Assembly: GCA_963844055.1 (NCBI GenBank)
Contig: CAWJMN010000002.1
Location: forward strand, 124,001-188,000
Length of the DNA: 64,000 nucleotides
From: CAWJMN01 sp963844055
GTDB lineage: Bacteria; Planctomycetota; Planctomycetia; Pirellulales; Pirellulaceae
Direction of reading: 5' to 3'
In this document: positions 8,708 to 18,105 of the stretch, piece after piece
How the letters are laid out: every line of letters begins with the position of its first letter
Position numbering within the stretch: position 1 is the stretch's first letter
Translations under genes and position numbers: made by a program
Notes under the pieces: generated by a model
What the model saw: only the letters and a program-made list of their open reading frames with translations
The model's database searches: none
Told to the model about the DNA's origin: nothing

Positions 8708-9461
8708 GTTTGAACAACAGTTGCAACAGACCCTCGATGCCCGGTTACCGGTGCAGTTAAGCGCTGCGCAAGCAGCACATGCGACCACGTGCGAATCTTG
8801 TCGACAACAAGCACAAGGCTTTCAGCATTTGACCGCTCTTGTACGGCCAGCACGCCTTACGAACCTCAAGCCGCTACTAGCGGATCGCATTGTTGCCGAG
8901 GTCATTAGTGGTCGCTTTGCAGATCAAGATGATGCCGAATCGGAATCAATCACGACGATTCCTGAACGCACTTATGATGTTGCCCCACGGCGGCTGTCCG
9001 GCTGGATGGTCGCTTTACTATCGCTGAGCGCTGTCGTGTTGCTTGGCGTTGGGCTAATTGCCGTGACGAAGCGGGGCGAAGCTCCCAACGTTCCTGCCGT
9101 AGCGACCCGAACTTTGCCACAGTCCCCTGCCCCGGCCGTCCAGCCATCCGCGGTTGCAGCTGCCTCAACTCCGGCGTCTGCCACTCCTACCTCGCCGGCT
9201 GGCCCAGAAGGTTCGCCGATTGCAATTGCAAAGAGCTGGGACTACCCCATCGCGATCTCTGCTTGGCCGAAAGATTTTCCTGAGGCGGTTTCTAAGCTCG
9301 AAGAAGTCGAAGAATACGCTCCAGGCTTCCGCCCCATTAAGGCATCTTTCACAACCGCCATCGACACCCTCATGCAGACTTGGCCTGTGGGAAAAGACTC
9401 CCACATGATGCCGCGGCCTGACACAGGCTTCTCGCCTGGGGTACAGCCTGTCTCTGCGTAG
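8694..9461 (+). CDS. Zinc-finger anti-sigma factor with one membrane helix
   Basis: This 255-residue protein has an N-terminal zf-HC2-like anti-sigma motif (Cys3, His29, Cys33, Cys36; HATTCESC). A single transmembrane helix lies at about residues 104-125 (WMVALLSLSAVVLLGVGLIA). An Ala/Pro/Thr-rich segment and a small C-terminal part lie on the far side of the membrane. The cytosolic zinc domain should bind the ECF sigma factor encoded just upstream, with which the gene overlaps by 14 bp. The outer part ends with about 50 conserved-looking residues (DYPIAISAWPKDFPEAVSKL) that may sense the signal. A terminator follows at 9490. Confidence 0.82.
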   Translation: MRCHEFEQQLQQTLDARLPVQLSAAQAAHATTCESCRQQAQGFQHLTALVRPARLTNLKPLLADRIVAEVISGRFADQDDAESESITTIPERTYDVAPRRLSGWMVALLSLSAVVLLGVGLIAVTKRGEAPNVPAVATRTLPQSPAPAVQPSAVAAASTPASATPTSPAGPEGSPIAIAKSWDYPIAISAWPKDFPEAVSKLEEVEEYAPGFRPIKASFTTAIDTLMQTWPVGKDSHMMPRPDTGFSPGVQPVSA

Positions 9462-9874
9462 CTGGTGACGTTAACCGAGAGGATTTCAGGCGGCAGCTAT
9501 GAGGCCTGCCGCTTTCTTTTCGCGCAGCCCTATCGCGATCTGACGATGGGCTGAGGATCCTGGGCAAAGACTGCCCTGGGGACACCTTTAACGGCTCCTC
9601 CCCATTCTGCTTGGCACCTGGGCCCGCCCCTGCCCAATTTCTGGGGCGGCTTTCGTTGCCCCACATAGGCCAACCAGTGCCGATTTGGCTTTCCAGGGGC
9701 TGCCGCTACCTCTTACGCAGCCCGCAGGCTCACGGGCAATCGCTACAGCCGTTACAGGCGGATATTTACCCTAGTCGGTAGATTTTTCCATGGGGGTCTC
9801 CGATTAACCCTATATCTTTGCTGTACTCCCCATTCGCCCCAAGCAGCACAAGCCCCCAGAAAAGGCCCCCAGAG
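9462..9874. other. Intergenic region between anti-sigma and Arg-rich protein genes
   Basis: It holds the terminator at 9490-9520 and then about 350 bp rich in short inverted G/C runs. No supported coding frame is present. It presumably contains the promoter of the gene at 9875. Confidence 0.45.
9490..9520 (+). terminator. Rho-independent terminator after the anti-sigma gene
   Basis: A 7-bp perfect stem (gcggcag, 9490-9496, with 9506-9512) has a 9-nt loop and is followed by tttctttt. Confidence 0.75.
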
Positions 9875-10237
9875 ATGACCAAGGTTAAAAAGAACGAAGT
9901 TACGATGAATCGCCGCAGCATTTCAGAACGCCGTGACGCTGATCGTCGCAAGGACAATGCTCCTGTTGCTGACGAACGTCGCATGCCGAGCGAACGCCGT
10001 AAGGTTGCCCGCCGCCGTCAAATCGATCCAACGACTTGCGAACGTGATTACTCGGGTGAAGAGATTGAATTCATGCACGCCATGGACGCTTACAAGCGGA
10101 CCAGTGGACGCATGTTCCCGACCTGCAGCGAAATCCTAGAAGTGATTCGCGGCCTGGGCTATATCCGTGCCACCGCGATCCCCGAAGCCCCTATGGCAAG
10201 CGACGAAAACGTCGACACGACTGCCGAGACCCTGTAA
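9875..10237 (+). CDS. Small Arg-rich conserved-looking protein, function unknown
   Basis: I do not recognise a named family. From ATG 9875 it is 120 residues. The N-terminal half is very basic (RRSISERRDADRRKD, then RRMPSERRKVARRRQ). The C-terminal half looks folded: YSGEEIEFMHAMDAYKRTSG and MFPTCSEILEVIRGLGYI, which resembles a short helical domain that follows a flexible nucleic-acid-binding tail. ATG 9905 (MNRRSISERR) is an equally possible start, giving 110 residues. Codon use fits the neighbours, and the gene is framed by a clear terminator downstream, so I believe it is real. Binding to RNA, DNA or the ribosome is only inferred from its charge. Confidence 0.7.
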   Translation: MTKVKKNEVTMNRRSISERRDADRRKDNAPVADERRMPSERRKVARRRQIDPTTCERDYSGEEIEFMHAMDAYKRTSGRMFPTCSEILEVIRGLGYIRATAIPEAPMASDENVDTTAETL

Positions 10238-10299
10238 GCCGATGGATGAAAAGATTGGGCCCTAGCTACCAGTCCTTCGCTCACGATCTAACCAATAAC

Positions 10300-10340
10300 A
10301 AAGGCCCTCAAGTGGATCACCTCTTGAGGGCCTTTATCGT
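10300..10340. terminator. Bidirectional terminator between convergent genes
   Basis: A perfect 13-bp stem (aaaggccctcaag, 10300-10312, with 10323-10335) has a 10-nt loop. Plus-strand transcripts end in tttatcgttttt. Minus-strand transcripts from the peroxidase gene end in tttgttatt. Confidence 0.9.
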
Positions 10341-10381
10341 TTTTCAAGGAACTGTCGCACTTAGAAGCGATCCGCTTCCCT

Positions 10382-11633
10382 CTACTTCGGCAAACGTTCC
10401 ATCTCGACCTTGGGGAATGGGCCGGTCAGCGACTTCATGTACTCAACAAGATCTGCCTTCTCTTGCTTGGTCAGGTCAAGCTTCTTGATCTTGTCGCTGA
10501 GATAGGGATTGGCGTGGCCTCCCTTGTCGTACCATTCGACAACTTCTTCCAGTGTCTTCAGGCTTCCGTCGTGCATGTACGGAGCTGTCTGCACCACATT
10601 GCGAACGGTTGGCGTCTTAAAGGCGCCACGATCTTTGTCTTCTTTGGTTTGGCTAAATCGCCCTGTATCGTAGTCCTTCTTATCCATGCCAATGCCAAGG
10701 TTGTGGTACTTTTCATCGGTGAAATTAGCGCCCACGTGGCATGCCGTGCAGTTTGCACGCTGGCTGAAAAACAGTTCTCGCCCGCGCTTTGCCGCAGCAC
10801 TCATCGGATGTGCATCGCTGGCCTTTTTGCGTTCCATGTAGGCCGCATAGGTATCAGGATCATCTTGCTTGAAGGACTCTAGATCCGCCAAGTCATCTTT
10901 GTATTGCTTTTCAAAGGTGAGTAGTGGCTCGTAATAGTCCGCCGCCGAAGTGCCTGTCACAATCACGCGTTCAAAGCTGGCAATCGCCTTACCCACGGTG
11001 CCGATGGTTAGCCCTTCGCCGGGGAAGATCTTCTCAAACTGCACCTTGTAGCCTTCGATCTTCTTCAGCGCTGCAACACATTCATCATGCGTGTAGCCCA
11101 TCTCGATCGGATTGGCGATGGGGCCGATGGCTTGTGCCTCGAGGCTGCCTGCGCGACCATCCCAAAATTGCACATCGCTCAAAATGCGGTTGTAACTTAC
11201 CGGAGAGTTACGACCTCCCATTTGGCCTCGAATGCCGACGCCAAACTGTGTGGCACGCCCATAGCCATCTTCGGGATGGTGGCAGCTTGCACAGCTAATG
11301 GTGCCGTCAGCCGACAAGCGAGGATCAAAGTAGAGCTGGCGCCCCAATTCGATTTTGGCACGTGTCAACGGATTGTCTTTGGGAATAATGATTCCCCCTT
11401 CACCGGCAGAAAGGCCCAGCGGAAGCTTCACCGACAGAACTTCATGGTTCTTGGGATCTTTGAGCCAAGCTTGTATTTGAGGGACGGTGCAGCGCCCCCT
11501 TTCCGGGAATTCCCTGGGTCAGCTCATCGCTTCCGAGCTGAACGGGAGGCGGGTCTGCGGCCCAAACTGCCCCCGTCAAAATCACGGAGAACATGCATGT
11601 CATGCCTGATATCGCCAGAAATCGTTTCGCCAT
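10382..11633 (-). pseudogene. Di-haem cytochrome c peroxidase, frameshifted
   Basis: This is a periplasmic di-haem peroxidase of the CcpA/MauG family, which reduces hydrogen peroxide with electrons from small cytochromes. Two c-type haem motifs are seen, CASCH and CTACH, and the C-terminal half has FKTPTVRNVVQTAPYMHDGS. The 5' part from ATG 11633 encodes a signal peptide (MAKRFLAISG... ending near AVWAAD) but leaves frame after GIPGKG. The continuing sequence VPQIQAWLKDPKNHEVLSV is found one frame over and joins the long frame ending at 10382. The whole span is 3n+1, fitting one extra base, and a run of five C at 11495-11499 is the likely site. It is either a sequencing error or a broken gene. 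An internal start at 11431 would give a protein without an export signal. Confidence 0.85.
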
Positions 11634-12025
11634 AAGGATCTCTATTTCGTGGAAGGAATTGGGAGGCGGGGAACGGAGGGTGATGGCCAAGCACCACTCA
11701 TTCGAAGTGAACGAAGCAGCCAGCCTCTCCCCGACCGGAGGGTTTCGACTGTTAGATTATACCCCGCTGTCCAGCCTCCGTTTACTACGCCGAGGGCTGG
11801 TTTTAGCCGTTAATTAACGACAGAAATCCTTTGGCGGGTGCTTACCTAGAGCCACGAGGGGCGCCGAAACCGGCATTTTCTGTCTTGCGGCAATATTTGC
11901 CGATTGCTAACCTTCGCGCCATCTCGCAGAAAGTCCGATTCGACCGTCTGCTGCGATGAACCGATTTGGGGCCCGTTATTCGGGTCAAAAACGGCTGTAC
12001 CGGTGGACATGAGTTAGTACCTTCC
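11634..12025. other. Divergent intergenic region, peroxidase / TPR lipoprotein
   Basis: This 392 bp gap lies between divergent genes and should hold both promoters. I see no coding frame and no clear hexamer pair. Confidence 0.4.
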
Positions 12026-12829
12026 ATGCCAAAGCCACACACTTTTCGAGCCCTTGCTTGCCCGCAGCTTTTGGCTGCGTTGGCGGTAGCAATGCTATCG
12101 GGGTGCGGCATGGTAGCGCAAAACCAAAATGTTCGTGGTACGCAGATGTACCAACAGGGGAACTATACCGGCGCGATTCAGCAGTATCAGCAAGCGATTG
12201 CGAACAACCCACAAAGCCCTGATGGCTATTACAACTCGGCGGCGATTGCCCACATGATGGGAATGCAATCGAGGGACCCCAATAAGCTTGCCCAGGCCGA
12301 GCAACTCTACAATCAGTGCCTTAACTACGATCCGAATCACGTGGATGCCCACCGTGGCTTGGCTGTGCTGCTTACCGACACAAGCCGTAGCGCCGATGCA
12401 TTTACGCTGCTGAAAAACTGGACACTTACCAGCCCTACGAATTCGGAAGCACGGGTTGAACTGGCTCGCCTTTACGAAGAATTTGGCGACACGCGCAATG
12501 CTGAAGCAAATTTGCAGCAGGCACTGCAGCTGGATGTTCGCAACTCACGCGCTCATGCGGCACTTGGACGAATCAAAGAGCAAACCGGGGATATTCAGCA
12601 AGCGATCACCAACTATCAGCGGGCTTACAGCCTCAACCCCAACCAGCCGCAAGTTACCCAGCGCCTGATGGCATTGTCTGGGCAAAGTCAGGCAACCTCT
12701 CCAACCAACGCCGCAGGCTACAATTTCCCAGGACTTGCATCCGTGTTCGGCGGAAACAGCAGCCCCAACCTGGGGCTACCCCCTTCGAACCAGTCGGCAA
12801 CAAGGCCGAAGGCCGATCTACGGTACTAG
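12026..12829 (+). CDS. TPR-repeat lipoprotein
   Basis: This is a 267-residue secreted protein. A hydrophobic signal ends in a lipobox LSGC with Cys27 as the lipidated residue, so it should be anchored to a membrane from the outside. At least four tetratricopeptide repeats follow: MYQQGNYTGAIQQYQQAIAN, a repeat around QLYNQCLNYDPNHVDAHRGL, one around ARLYEEFGDTRNAEANLQQA, and one around GDIQQAITNYQRAYSLNPNQ. The C-terminus is low complexity (Asn/Ser/Pro). ATG 12026 gives the signal peptide directly at the N-terminus; an upstream in-frame start 20 codons earlier does not. TPR domains mediate protein-protein contacts; the partner is unknown. Confidence 0.85.
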   Translation: MPKPHTFRALACPQLLAALAVAMLSGCGMVAQNQNVRGTQMYQQGNYTGAIQQYQQAIANNPQSPDGYYNSAAIAHMMGMQSRDPNKLAQAEQLYNQCLNYDPNHVDAHRGLAVLLTDTSRSADAFTLLKNWTLTSPTNSEARVELARLYEEFGDTRNAEANLQQALQLDVRNSRAHAALGRIKEQTGDIQQAITNYQRAYSLNPNQPQVTQRLMALSGQSQATSPTNAAGYNFPGLASVFGGNSSPNLGLPPSNQSATRPKADLRY

Positions 12830-13031
12830 GTTCCGCCCTTACCTCCCCCAGGGCGGCAAGCGAAAACCCTTTCTTTCTGGCCATTTCTGGGTCAGCTAAT
12901 TTGCACCACGTCGATCTTTCAGGGTCCCTACCGTCCCCCCCCCAAAAACCTTTACAATAACACGCTTTCGCCGACCCATCCAAACCGGGTAGGTCGGGCT
13001 AATGCATTTTGATTGTCTGTAGGGAACGGTG

Positions 13032-14141
13032 ATGCCAACTGCGATGAATTCGACACGCGTTTTCAACTTTTCTCCTGGTCCGGCCGTCCTGCCGCTGCCA
13101 GTGCTTGAGGCAGCCCAACGTGACTTGGTTTGCATGCCCGGCTTTGGCATGAGCATCCTCGAGATGAGTCATCGCAGCCCTGGCTTTTTGGATATCCTCG
13201 CTTCTACCAAGGCCCTCCTCAAAGAACTGCTTTCCATCCCCGAGAACTACCATGTGATCTTCCTGCAGGGTGGATCACGCCTGCAGTTCTCGATGGTTCC
13301 TATGAACCTACTTCGCGGGCAAGCAGGTCCAGCCTCCTATGCAGTGACTGGCTCCTGGAGCAAGCTCGCGGTAGATGAAGCCAAGCGTGAAGGGAACGTC
13401 CAGATTGCCTGGGATGGGAAGTCGACCAACTACGATCGCTTGCCAGCCCTTGGCGAAATGAAGATCGACCCGAATTCGGCCTACGTTTACACCTGCTCAA
13501 ACGAGACGATCCAAGGTGTTCAGTTTCAAGAAGACCTCGATACGGGAAACATCCCACTGGTCTGTGATACCTCTTCGGACTTCCTGTACCGTCCTCTGGA
13601 CGTCAGCAAGTATGGGCTGATCTATGCCTGTGCTCAAAAGAATGCAGGACCTGCTGGTGTTACGGCAGTCATCATTCGTGACGACCTGCTGAAGCGTTCG
13701 CAAGAGAACCTGCCAGGTTATTTGAGCTACCCAAACCATGTGAAGGAAGATTCGCTGTACAACACGCCTCCTACATTCTCGATCTACTTGATGAACCTTG
13801 TTCTCAAGTGGCTCAAGAATGACATTGGCGGCTTGGCAAACATGCATGCCCTGAACAAGGCCAAAGCACAGCTGGTTTACGATGTGATCGACAAGAGCGG
13901 CGGCTATTACAAGGGACACGCTCAAACCGCCAATCGCTCGCTGATGAATGTGACCTTCCGCTTGCCAAGTGAAGCACTGGAGAAGGCTTTTGTCAGTGCC
14001 GGCGAAAAGCAAGGCCTGGATGGACTCAAGGGACATCGTAGCGTCGGCGGCATTAGGGCCTCGATCTACAATGCAATGCCTCGCGCCGGCGTCGAAGCGC
14101 TGGTGGCGTTCATGCAAGAGTTCCAAAAGTCGAATGGCTAA
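13032..14141 (+). CDS. serC: Phosphoserine aminotransferase
   Basis: SerC is a cytosolic PLP enzyme that turns 3-phosphohydroxypyruvate and glutamate into phosphoserine and 2-oxoglutarate. It starts with the typical RVFNFSPGPAVLPLPVLEA. It has LEMSHRSPGF, FLQGGSRLQFSMVPMNLL and YACAQKNAGPAGVTAVIIRD, in which the lysine of AQKN forms the Schiff base. The end (GHRSVGGIRASIYNAMP) is diagnostic. ATG 13032 has agggaa 5 bp upstream; GTG 13029 and ATG 13044 are in frame too. The 369 residues match the family. It lies before serA on the same strand, about 200 bp apart, giving two of the three steps of serine synthesis; the phosphatase serB is not in the window. Confidence 0.96.
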   Translation: MPTAMNSTRVFNFSPGPAVLPLPVLEAAQRDLVCMPGFGMSILEMSHRSPGFLDILASTKALLKELLSIPENYHVIFLQGGSRLQFSMVPMNLLRGQAGPASYAVTGSWSKLAVDEAKREGNVQIAWDGKSTNYDRLPALGEMKIDPNSAYVYTCSNETIQGVQFQEDLDTGNIPLVCDTSSDFLYRPLDVSKYGLIYACAQKNAGPAGVTAVIIRDDLLKRSQENLPGYLSYPNHVKEDSLYNTPPTFSIYLMNLVLKWLKNDIGGLANMHALNKAKAQLVYDVIDKSGGYYKGHAQTANRSLMNVTFRLPSEALEKAFVSAGEKQGLDGLKGHRSVGGIRASIYNAMPRAGVEALVAFMQEFQKSNG

Positions 14142-14337
14142 TCATGCCAGCACTCTGACTTGCGTCGAGTTTGGCGCGGTTAGTTAGCGAATGGCAGTTA
14201 TCGTTTTCCAAAGCGGGCGGGTGAAGTTCTCACTGCCCGCCATGTCACAGAGCCCTTGGGCAAATGACTCCTATTTGTAGGGCAAGTGTTCCGCTTGCCT
14301 AATCCCTCGAATACTCCTTCCCCCGAATACGATCACC

Positions 14338-15960
14338 ATGGCTCGCATTATTGTTCTTGATACGATTGCCAAAGAAGGTCTTGAGATGTTGGATGCGGCC
14401 GCTCCCGCCATCACCTACGAGGTGCGGACGGGGCTCAAGGGAGACGCCCTGAAGGCTGCCCTAGCGGAATTTGATGGCGCTATCTGCCGTAGTGGTGTAA
14501 CCATTACTGGGGCTTCGCTGGAAGGTAATCGTCGCATGAAGGCGATTGCCCGTGCCGGTGTGGGAACGGACAACATCGACAAGGATGTTGCGACCCGCCA
14601 AGGCATTGTGGTGATGAACACTCCAACGGGTAACACGCTCAGCACTGCCGAACATACTTGGGCGCTGATGCTGGCGCTTTCACGGTCGGTGGCTCCGGCC
14701 TACCAAACGCTGATCAATGGCAAATGGGATCGCAAGTCGTTCATGGGAACACAGCTTGCCGACAAGACCTTGGGTGTGGTTGGCCTGGGACGCATCGGGC
14801 AAGAAGTGGCGAAGCGGGCCCAAGCTTTTCAGATGCGGGTCATGGGATTTGATCCCTTCTTGTCGGATGAACAAGCGGCAAAGCTCGGCATTACTCGCGT
14901 TGCCAAAGTTCGCGACATGCTGCCACACATTGACTATCTAACGGTTCACACACCTCTGACGCCAGAGACGACGAACCTGATCGACATGGCAGAACTGGAC
15001 ATCGTCAAGCCAGGGATTCGCTTGATCAACTGTGCTCGCGGTGGAATCTACAATGAAGCCGCCTTGGTGGAAGGACTGAAACGGGGCAAGATCGGCGGCG
15101 TCGCATTGGACGTTTACTCCGAAGAGCCCTGCACCAACAGCCCACTATTTGGCATGCCCAACGTGGTTTGCACGCCGCACTTGGGAGCAAGCACCGAAGA
15201 AGCACAAACGCAGGTCGCCATGGAAGCGGTCCAGCTTTTGGTCAACTTCTTCAACAAGGGTGAAGTACGCCATGCTGTGAACATGGCCTCGATTGACCCC
15301 AAGACGCTTGACTCACTACGTGGCTATTTGGACCTGGCCTTCCGCCTGGGCCTTTTGATGGCGCAGTGGAAGTCTGGCGCTGTGTCGGGCTGCAACTTGA
15401 CCTACCGTGGCGAAGTTACGAAGCACAACACACGGCTACTCACCGCCGCATTCTGTGCGGGCCTGTTGTCACAAGCGGTGGAAGAAGCCAACATCGTCAA
15501 TGCCGAAGTCCTTCTGCGTGAGCGTGGGATTCGCTTGACGGAAGAGAACCGCAGCGACATGGGGGCATTTAGCTCCTCCATCACCGTTGAGCTCAACTGT
15601 GGCGAGGAAACCTTTGCCGCAGCAGGCACGCTATTTGGCAACAACATGCCACGCCTGATCCGCCTGGGTGACTACCGCATGGAGTCCTACCTCGATGGAA
15701 AGCTGCTGATCTTCACGCATAGCGACGTTCCAGGCATCATTGGCCGCGTCGGAACAATCTTTGGCAATCACAATGTCAATATTGCCCAGATGAGCGTGGG
15801 TCGGACTTCGCCCGGTGGCGGTGCCGTCGGAGTACTCAACCTAGACACCTTGCCTTCGCAATCGGCGATTGATGAAGTCTTGGCCAATCCGGACGTACAA
15901 AGCGTGAAGGTGATTCAACTACCAGCAGCCGGTAGCCTGCCACCTTGGCTACAAGGCTAA
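14338..15960 (+). CDS. serA: D-3-phosphoglycerate dehydrogenase with ACT domain
   Basis: SerA catalyses the first step of serine synthesis, NAD-dependent oxidation of 3-phosphoglycerate. The 540 residues form the long type: substrate-binding and Rossmann domains (about 1-310), an intervening domain (about 320-455) and a C-terminal ACT domain (about 460-530; FTHSDVPGIIGRVGTIFGNH) that usually binds serine as feedback inhibitor. The NAD motif is GVVGLGRIGQEVAKR, and the catalytic residues lie in LINCARGGIYNE and CTPHLGAST. ATG 14338 gives the standard MARIIVLDTIAKEGLEML. A strong terminator follows. Confidence 0.97.
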   Translation: MARIIVLDTIAKEGLEMLDAAAPAITYEVRTGLKGDALKAALAEFDGAICRSGVTITGASLEGNRRMKAIARAGVGTDNIDKDVATRQGIVVMNTPTGNTLSTAEHTWALMLALSRSVAPAYQTLINGKWDRKSFMGTQLADKTLGVVGLGRIGQEVAKRAQAFQMRVMGFDPFLSDEQAAKLGITRVAKVRDMLPHIDYLTVHTPLTPETTNLIDMAELDIVKPGIRLINCARGGIYNEAALVEGLKRGKIGGVALDVYSEEPCTNSPLFGMPNVVCTPHLGASTEEAQTQVAMEAVQLLVNFFNKGEVRHAVNMASIDPKTLDSLRGYLDLAFRLGLLMAQWKSGAVSGCNLTYRGEVTKHNTRLLTAAFCAGLLSQAVEEANIVNAEVLLRERGIRLTEENRSDMGAFSSSITVELNCGEETFAAAGTLFGNNMPRLIRLGDYRMESYLDGKLLIFTHSDVPGIIGRVGTIFGNHNVNIAQMSVGRTSPGGGAVGVLNLDTLPSQSAIDEVLANPDVQSVKVIQLPAAGSLPPWLQG

Positions 15961-15995
15961 TCTGCCCACAAGGCGATTCAATCAAGAAACAAATT

Positions 15996-16026
15996 CGGCC
16001 CCAGTCATCTGGGGCCGTTTTGTTTT
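15996..16026 (+). terminator. Rho-independent terminator after serA
   Basis: A perfect 9-bp stem (cggccccag, 15996-16004, with 16009-16017) has a tcat tetraloop and is followed by ttttgtttt. Confidence 0.92.
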
Positions 16027-16052
16027 TCGGTACCGATCGAAACGATACCAGC

Positions 16053-17435
16053 TTAGCTGTGGCTGGCCGCCTGGGGGCGATCCAATCCCAATCGCTTCAT
16101 CTTCTTATAGAGCGTCGTGCGGTTGATGCCCAGCGCTTCTGCCGTTTGATTGCGATTCCAATTGTTCATCTCCAGCACTTCACGAATAATGGCTCGCTCA
16201 GGAGCTTCCATCGCGTCTTTTAGTGCTTTTCCGGCCGCTTGATCTAGCGAGAGTGCTTGGCCCGAAACCATTTGCTGTGGCAAATCGTCCGGTGTGATGA
16301 GTTGCCCACGGCTTAACAGCACGGCTCGTTCCATGACATTTTGCAGCTCGCGCACATTACCGGGCCAAGAGTAGTGCTGCATTAGTGAGAGCGCTTCTTC
16401 CGTAAAGCCATGCATCACCTTGCCGGCATCTTCGCAAGTCTTTTGCATGAAATGCTTAGCAAGCAAAGGCAGGTCGGAAAGACGCTCGCGAAGAGGCGGC
16501 AATTCGATATTGATCACATTAACGCGGTAGTAAAGATCCTGGCGAAAGCGACCTTCGGCGACGGCTTTGGTTAGATCTTCATTCGTTGCAAGCACCACGC
16601 GTGTATCAATATGAATCGTCTTGGTACTGCCGACGGGTTCGTATTCGAATTCTTGAAGAACACGCAGCAACTTCACTTGAAGGCTAGGCGTTGCGGTTCC
16701 AATTTCGTCGAGGAAGATTGTTCCGTGGTCTGCCTTGGTGAACTTTCCGATCTTTTCACCAACGGAGCCCGTAAAGGCACCGGCGGCATGGCCAAACAAT
16801 TCGCTTTCCAGAAGTGCTTCAGGCATGGCGCCGCAAGCAACTTCGACAAAAGGTTGGTCGCGACGCATGCTACGTCGATGAATCGCGCGAGCGAGCAACG
16901 ACTTACCCGTACCACTTTCTCCCGTAATGAGGACCGTCGCTCGAGTATCTGCGATACGGTCGATCATGTCGAATACTTTCAGCATTCGATGATCGTGGCC
17001 CACGATGTTTTCTAGGCCAAAGCGCAGGTCAAGCTGCTGCTTCAAGGCTTGATTCTCTTCCAGCACTTTGCGCTGGGCCAGAGCTCGTTCAATCGCTACG
17101 CTAAGCTCCTCATCAATGAGTGGCTTGGTAAGCATATCAAAGGCACCAGCACGAAGGGCCTCGATGGCTGTTTCCACGGTTCCGTAGCCTGTTAGCAGGA
17201 TCACCGTGAGATCGGGCTTTGTCTTACGACAATAGGCAAGCACTTCGAATCCATCGCCATCACCGAGACGAACATCGCACAGGACCAAGTCCAGCGGACG
17301 TGTTTCAATGACCTGCATCGCCTCTTTGCGAGTGGCTGCGGTGGCGACGCTATAACCTTGCTCCTTGAGCCAGGTTGCCATTCCATCCAAGATCTGGCGA
17401 TCGTCATCAACGAGTAGCAAGTTGCCTTTTTTCAT
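16053..17435 (-). CDS. NtrC-type sigma-54-dependent response regulator
   Basis: This 460-residue regulator has three domains. The receiver (1-120) has phospho-acceptor Asp54 and signalling residues in ILLTGYGT and MLTKPL. The AAA+ sigma-54 activator domain (about 140-375) has Walker A GESGTGKS (172-179), Walker B TIFLDE (about 239-244) and the GAFTGS loop (219-224). A Fis-type helix-turn-helix lies near 425-450 (NRNQTAEALGINRTTLYKKM). The last position of the sigma-54 contact loop is Ser instead of the usual Ala. ATG 17435 (MKKGNLLLVDDD) fits the family start; an upstream frame adds 21 unlikely residues. No histidine kinase is adjacent, so the partner is encoded elsewhere. It is convergent with serA. 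Confidence 0.93.
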   Translation of the reverse strand: MKKGNLLLVDDDRQILDGMATWLKEQGYSVATAATRKEAMQVIETRPLDLVLCDVRLGDGDGFEVLAYCRKTKPDLTVILLTGYGTVETAIEALRAGAFDMLTKPLIDEELSVAIERALAQRKVLEENQALKQQLDLRFGLENIVGHDHRMLKVFDMIDRIADTRATVLITGESGTGKSLLARAIHRRSMRRDQPFVEVACGAMPEALLESELFGHAAGAFTGSVGEKIGKFTKADHGTIFLDEIGTATPSLQVKLLRVLQEFEYEPVGSTKTIHIDTRVVLATNEDLTKAVAEGRFRQDLYYRVNVINIELPPLRERLSDLPLLAKHFMQKTCEDAGKVMHGFTEEALSLMQHYSWPGNVRELQNVMERAVLLSRGQLITPDDLPQQMVSGQALSLDQAAGKALKDAMEAPERAIIREVLEMNNWNRNQTAEALGINRTTLYKKMKRLGLDRPQAASHS

Positions 17436-18105
17436 CGGAAGTAGCCCCAAGTAATTTTCCGGTGTGCCGGACGTAGGAAAGATCCCCGCCCAACCCATCG
17501 CCTGCCGTTGCTGTGGTAACGCGGCTTCGCTGGTGAAGCCAAAACGCCACCTCCTGTCGAGAAAAAGCTACGTCACGGAGCGCAAACGTCAATGTTTTCC
17601 GTAAAATATACGAATTACCCGGGGATTTCCGAAAAGTAAGGTTCCCAACTTCGTCCATTTGCGGCTGTCTTTAGCCCGTGAACGGTTAATTTTTAACCCC
17701 CAAGGGTGTTAGTTTATCACTTACAAGCTTACAATTCGGGGCGTAGGGTTTACCGCAACTTTTCCCCCCCGGATAATACGGTTATTGCCCAAACCATAGA
17801 TTGCGATAGAGTTTTACTAGAGGGCATGGTTTTTCCCCGAGGGCTGGGTGCAAATGCATCTGCGTTACGGGATTAGGTAAGCCAGACGGCTGGAGTGCCT
17901 AGTTGAGAAGGTAGCTTTGCTTGCTTAGGCAGGCCTCCAACAAACGGAGGGCTCTTTCCAAAAAAACTTTTGGCGAAGAAAGTCAGGGCATTGGTTTTAG
18001 GGGCTGTGTTGTTATCGGGGCTTTGTTATTTGGCCGGGGGGCTGACGGCCAGTTGCTGGCCAACGTTGCTTTGTAGTTGCCAGCAATACAATTAAGGAAT
18101 GCGTT
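17436..18105. other. Divergent 670-bp intergenic region between two regulator genes
   Basis: It separates the NtrC-type gene (minus) and the NarL-type gene (plus) and carries both promoters. Visible elements are an inverted repeat cctcc/ggagg near 17935-17950 with a seven-base loop, and an AT-rich block around 17690-17730. No coding frame is supported. The length is unusual for this gene-dense window. Confidence 0.4.

Noticed and set aside
14281..14299. Hairpin ggcaag/cttgcc before serA as a terminator or riboswitch
   Set aside because: The stem is only 6 bp, no T run follows, and no known serine-responsive element fits.
18057..18069. tggc/ttgc pair resembling a sigma-54 promoter before the NarL-type gene
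   Set aside because: The spacing between the two elements is 5 bp, not the 7 bp needed to keep the GG and GC in register.
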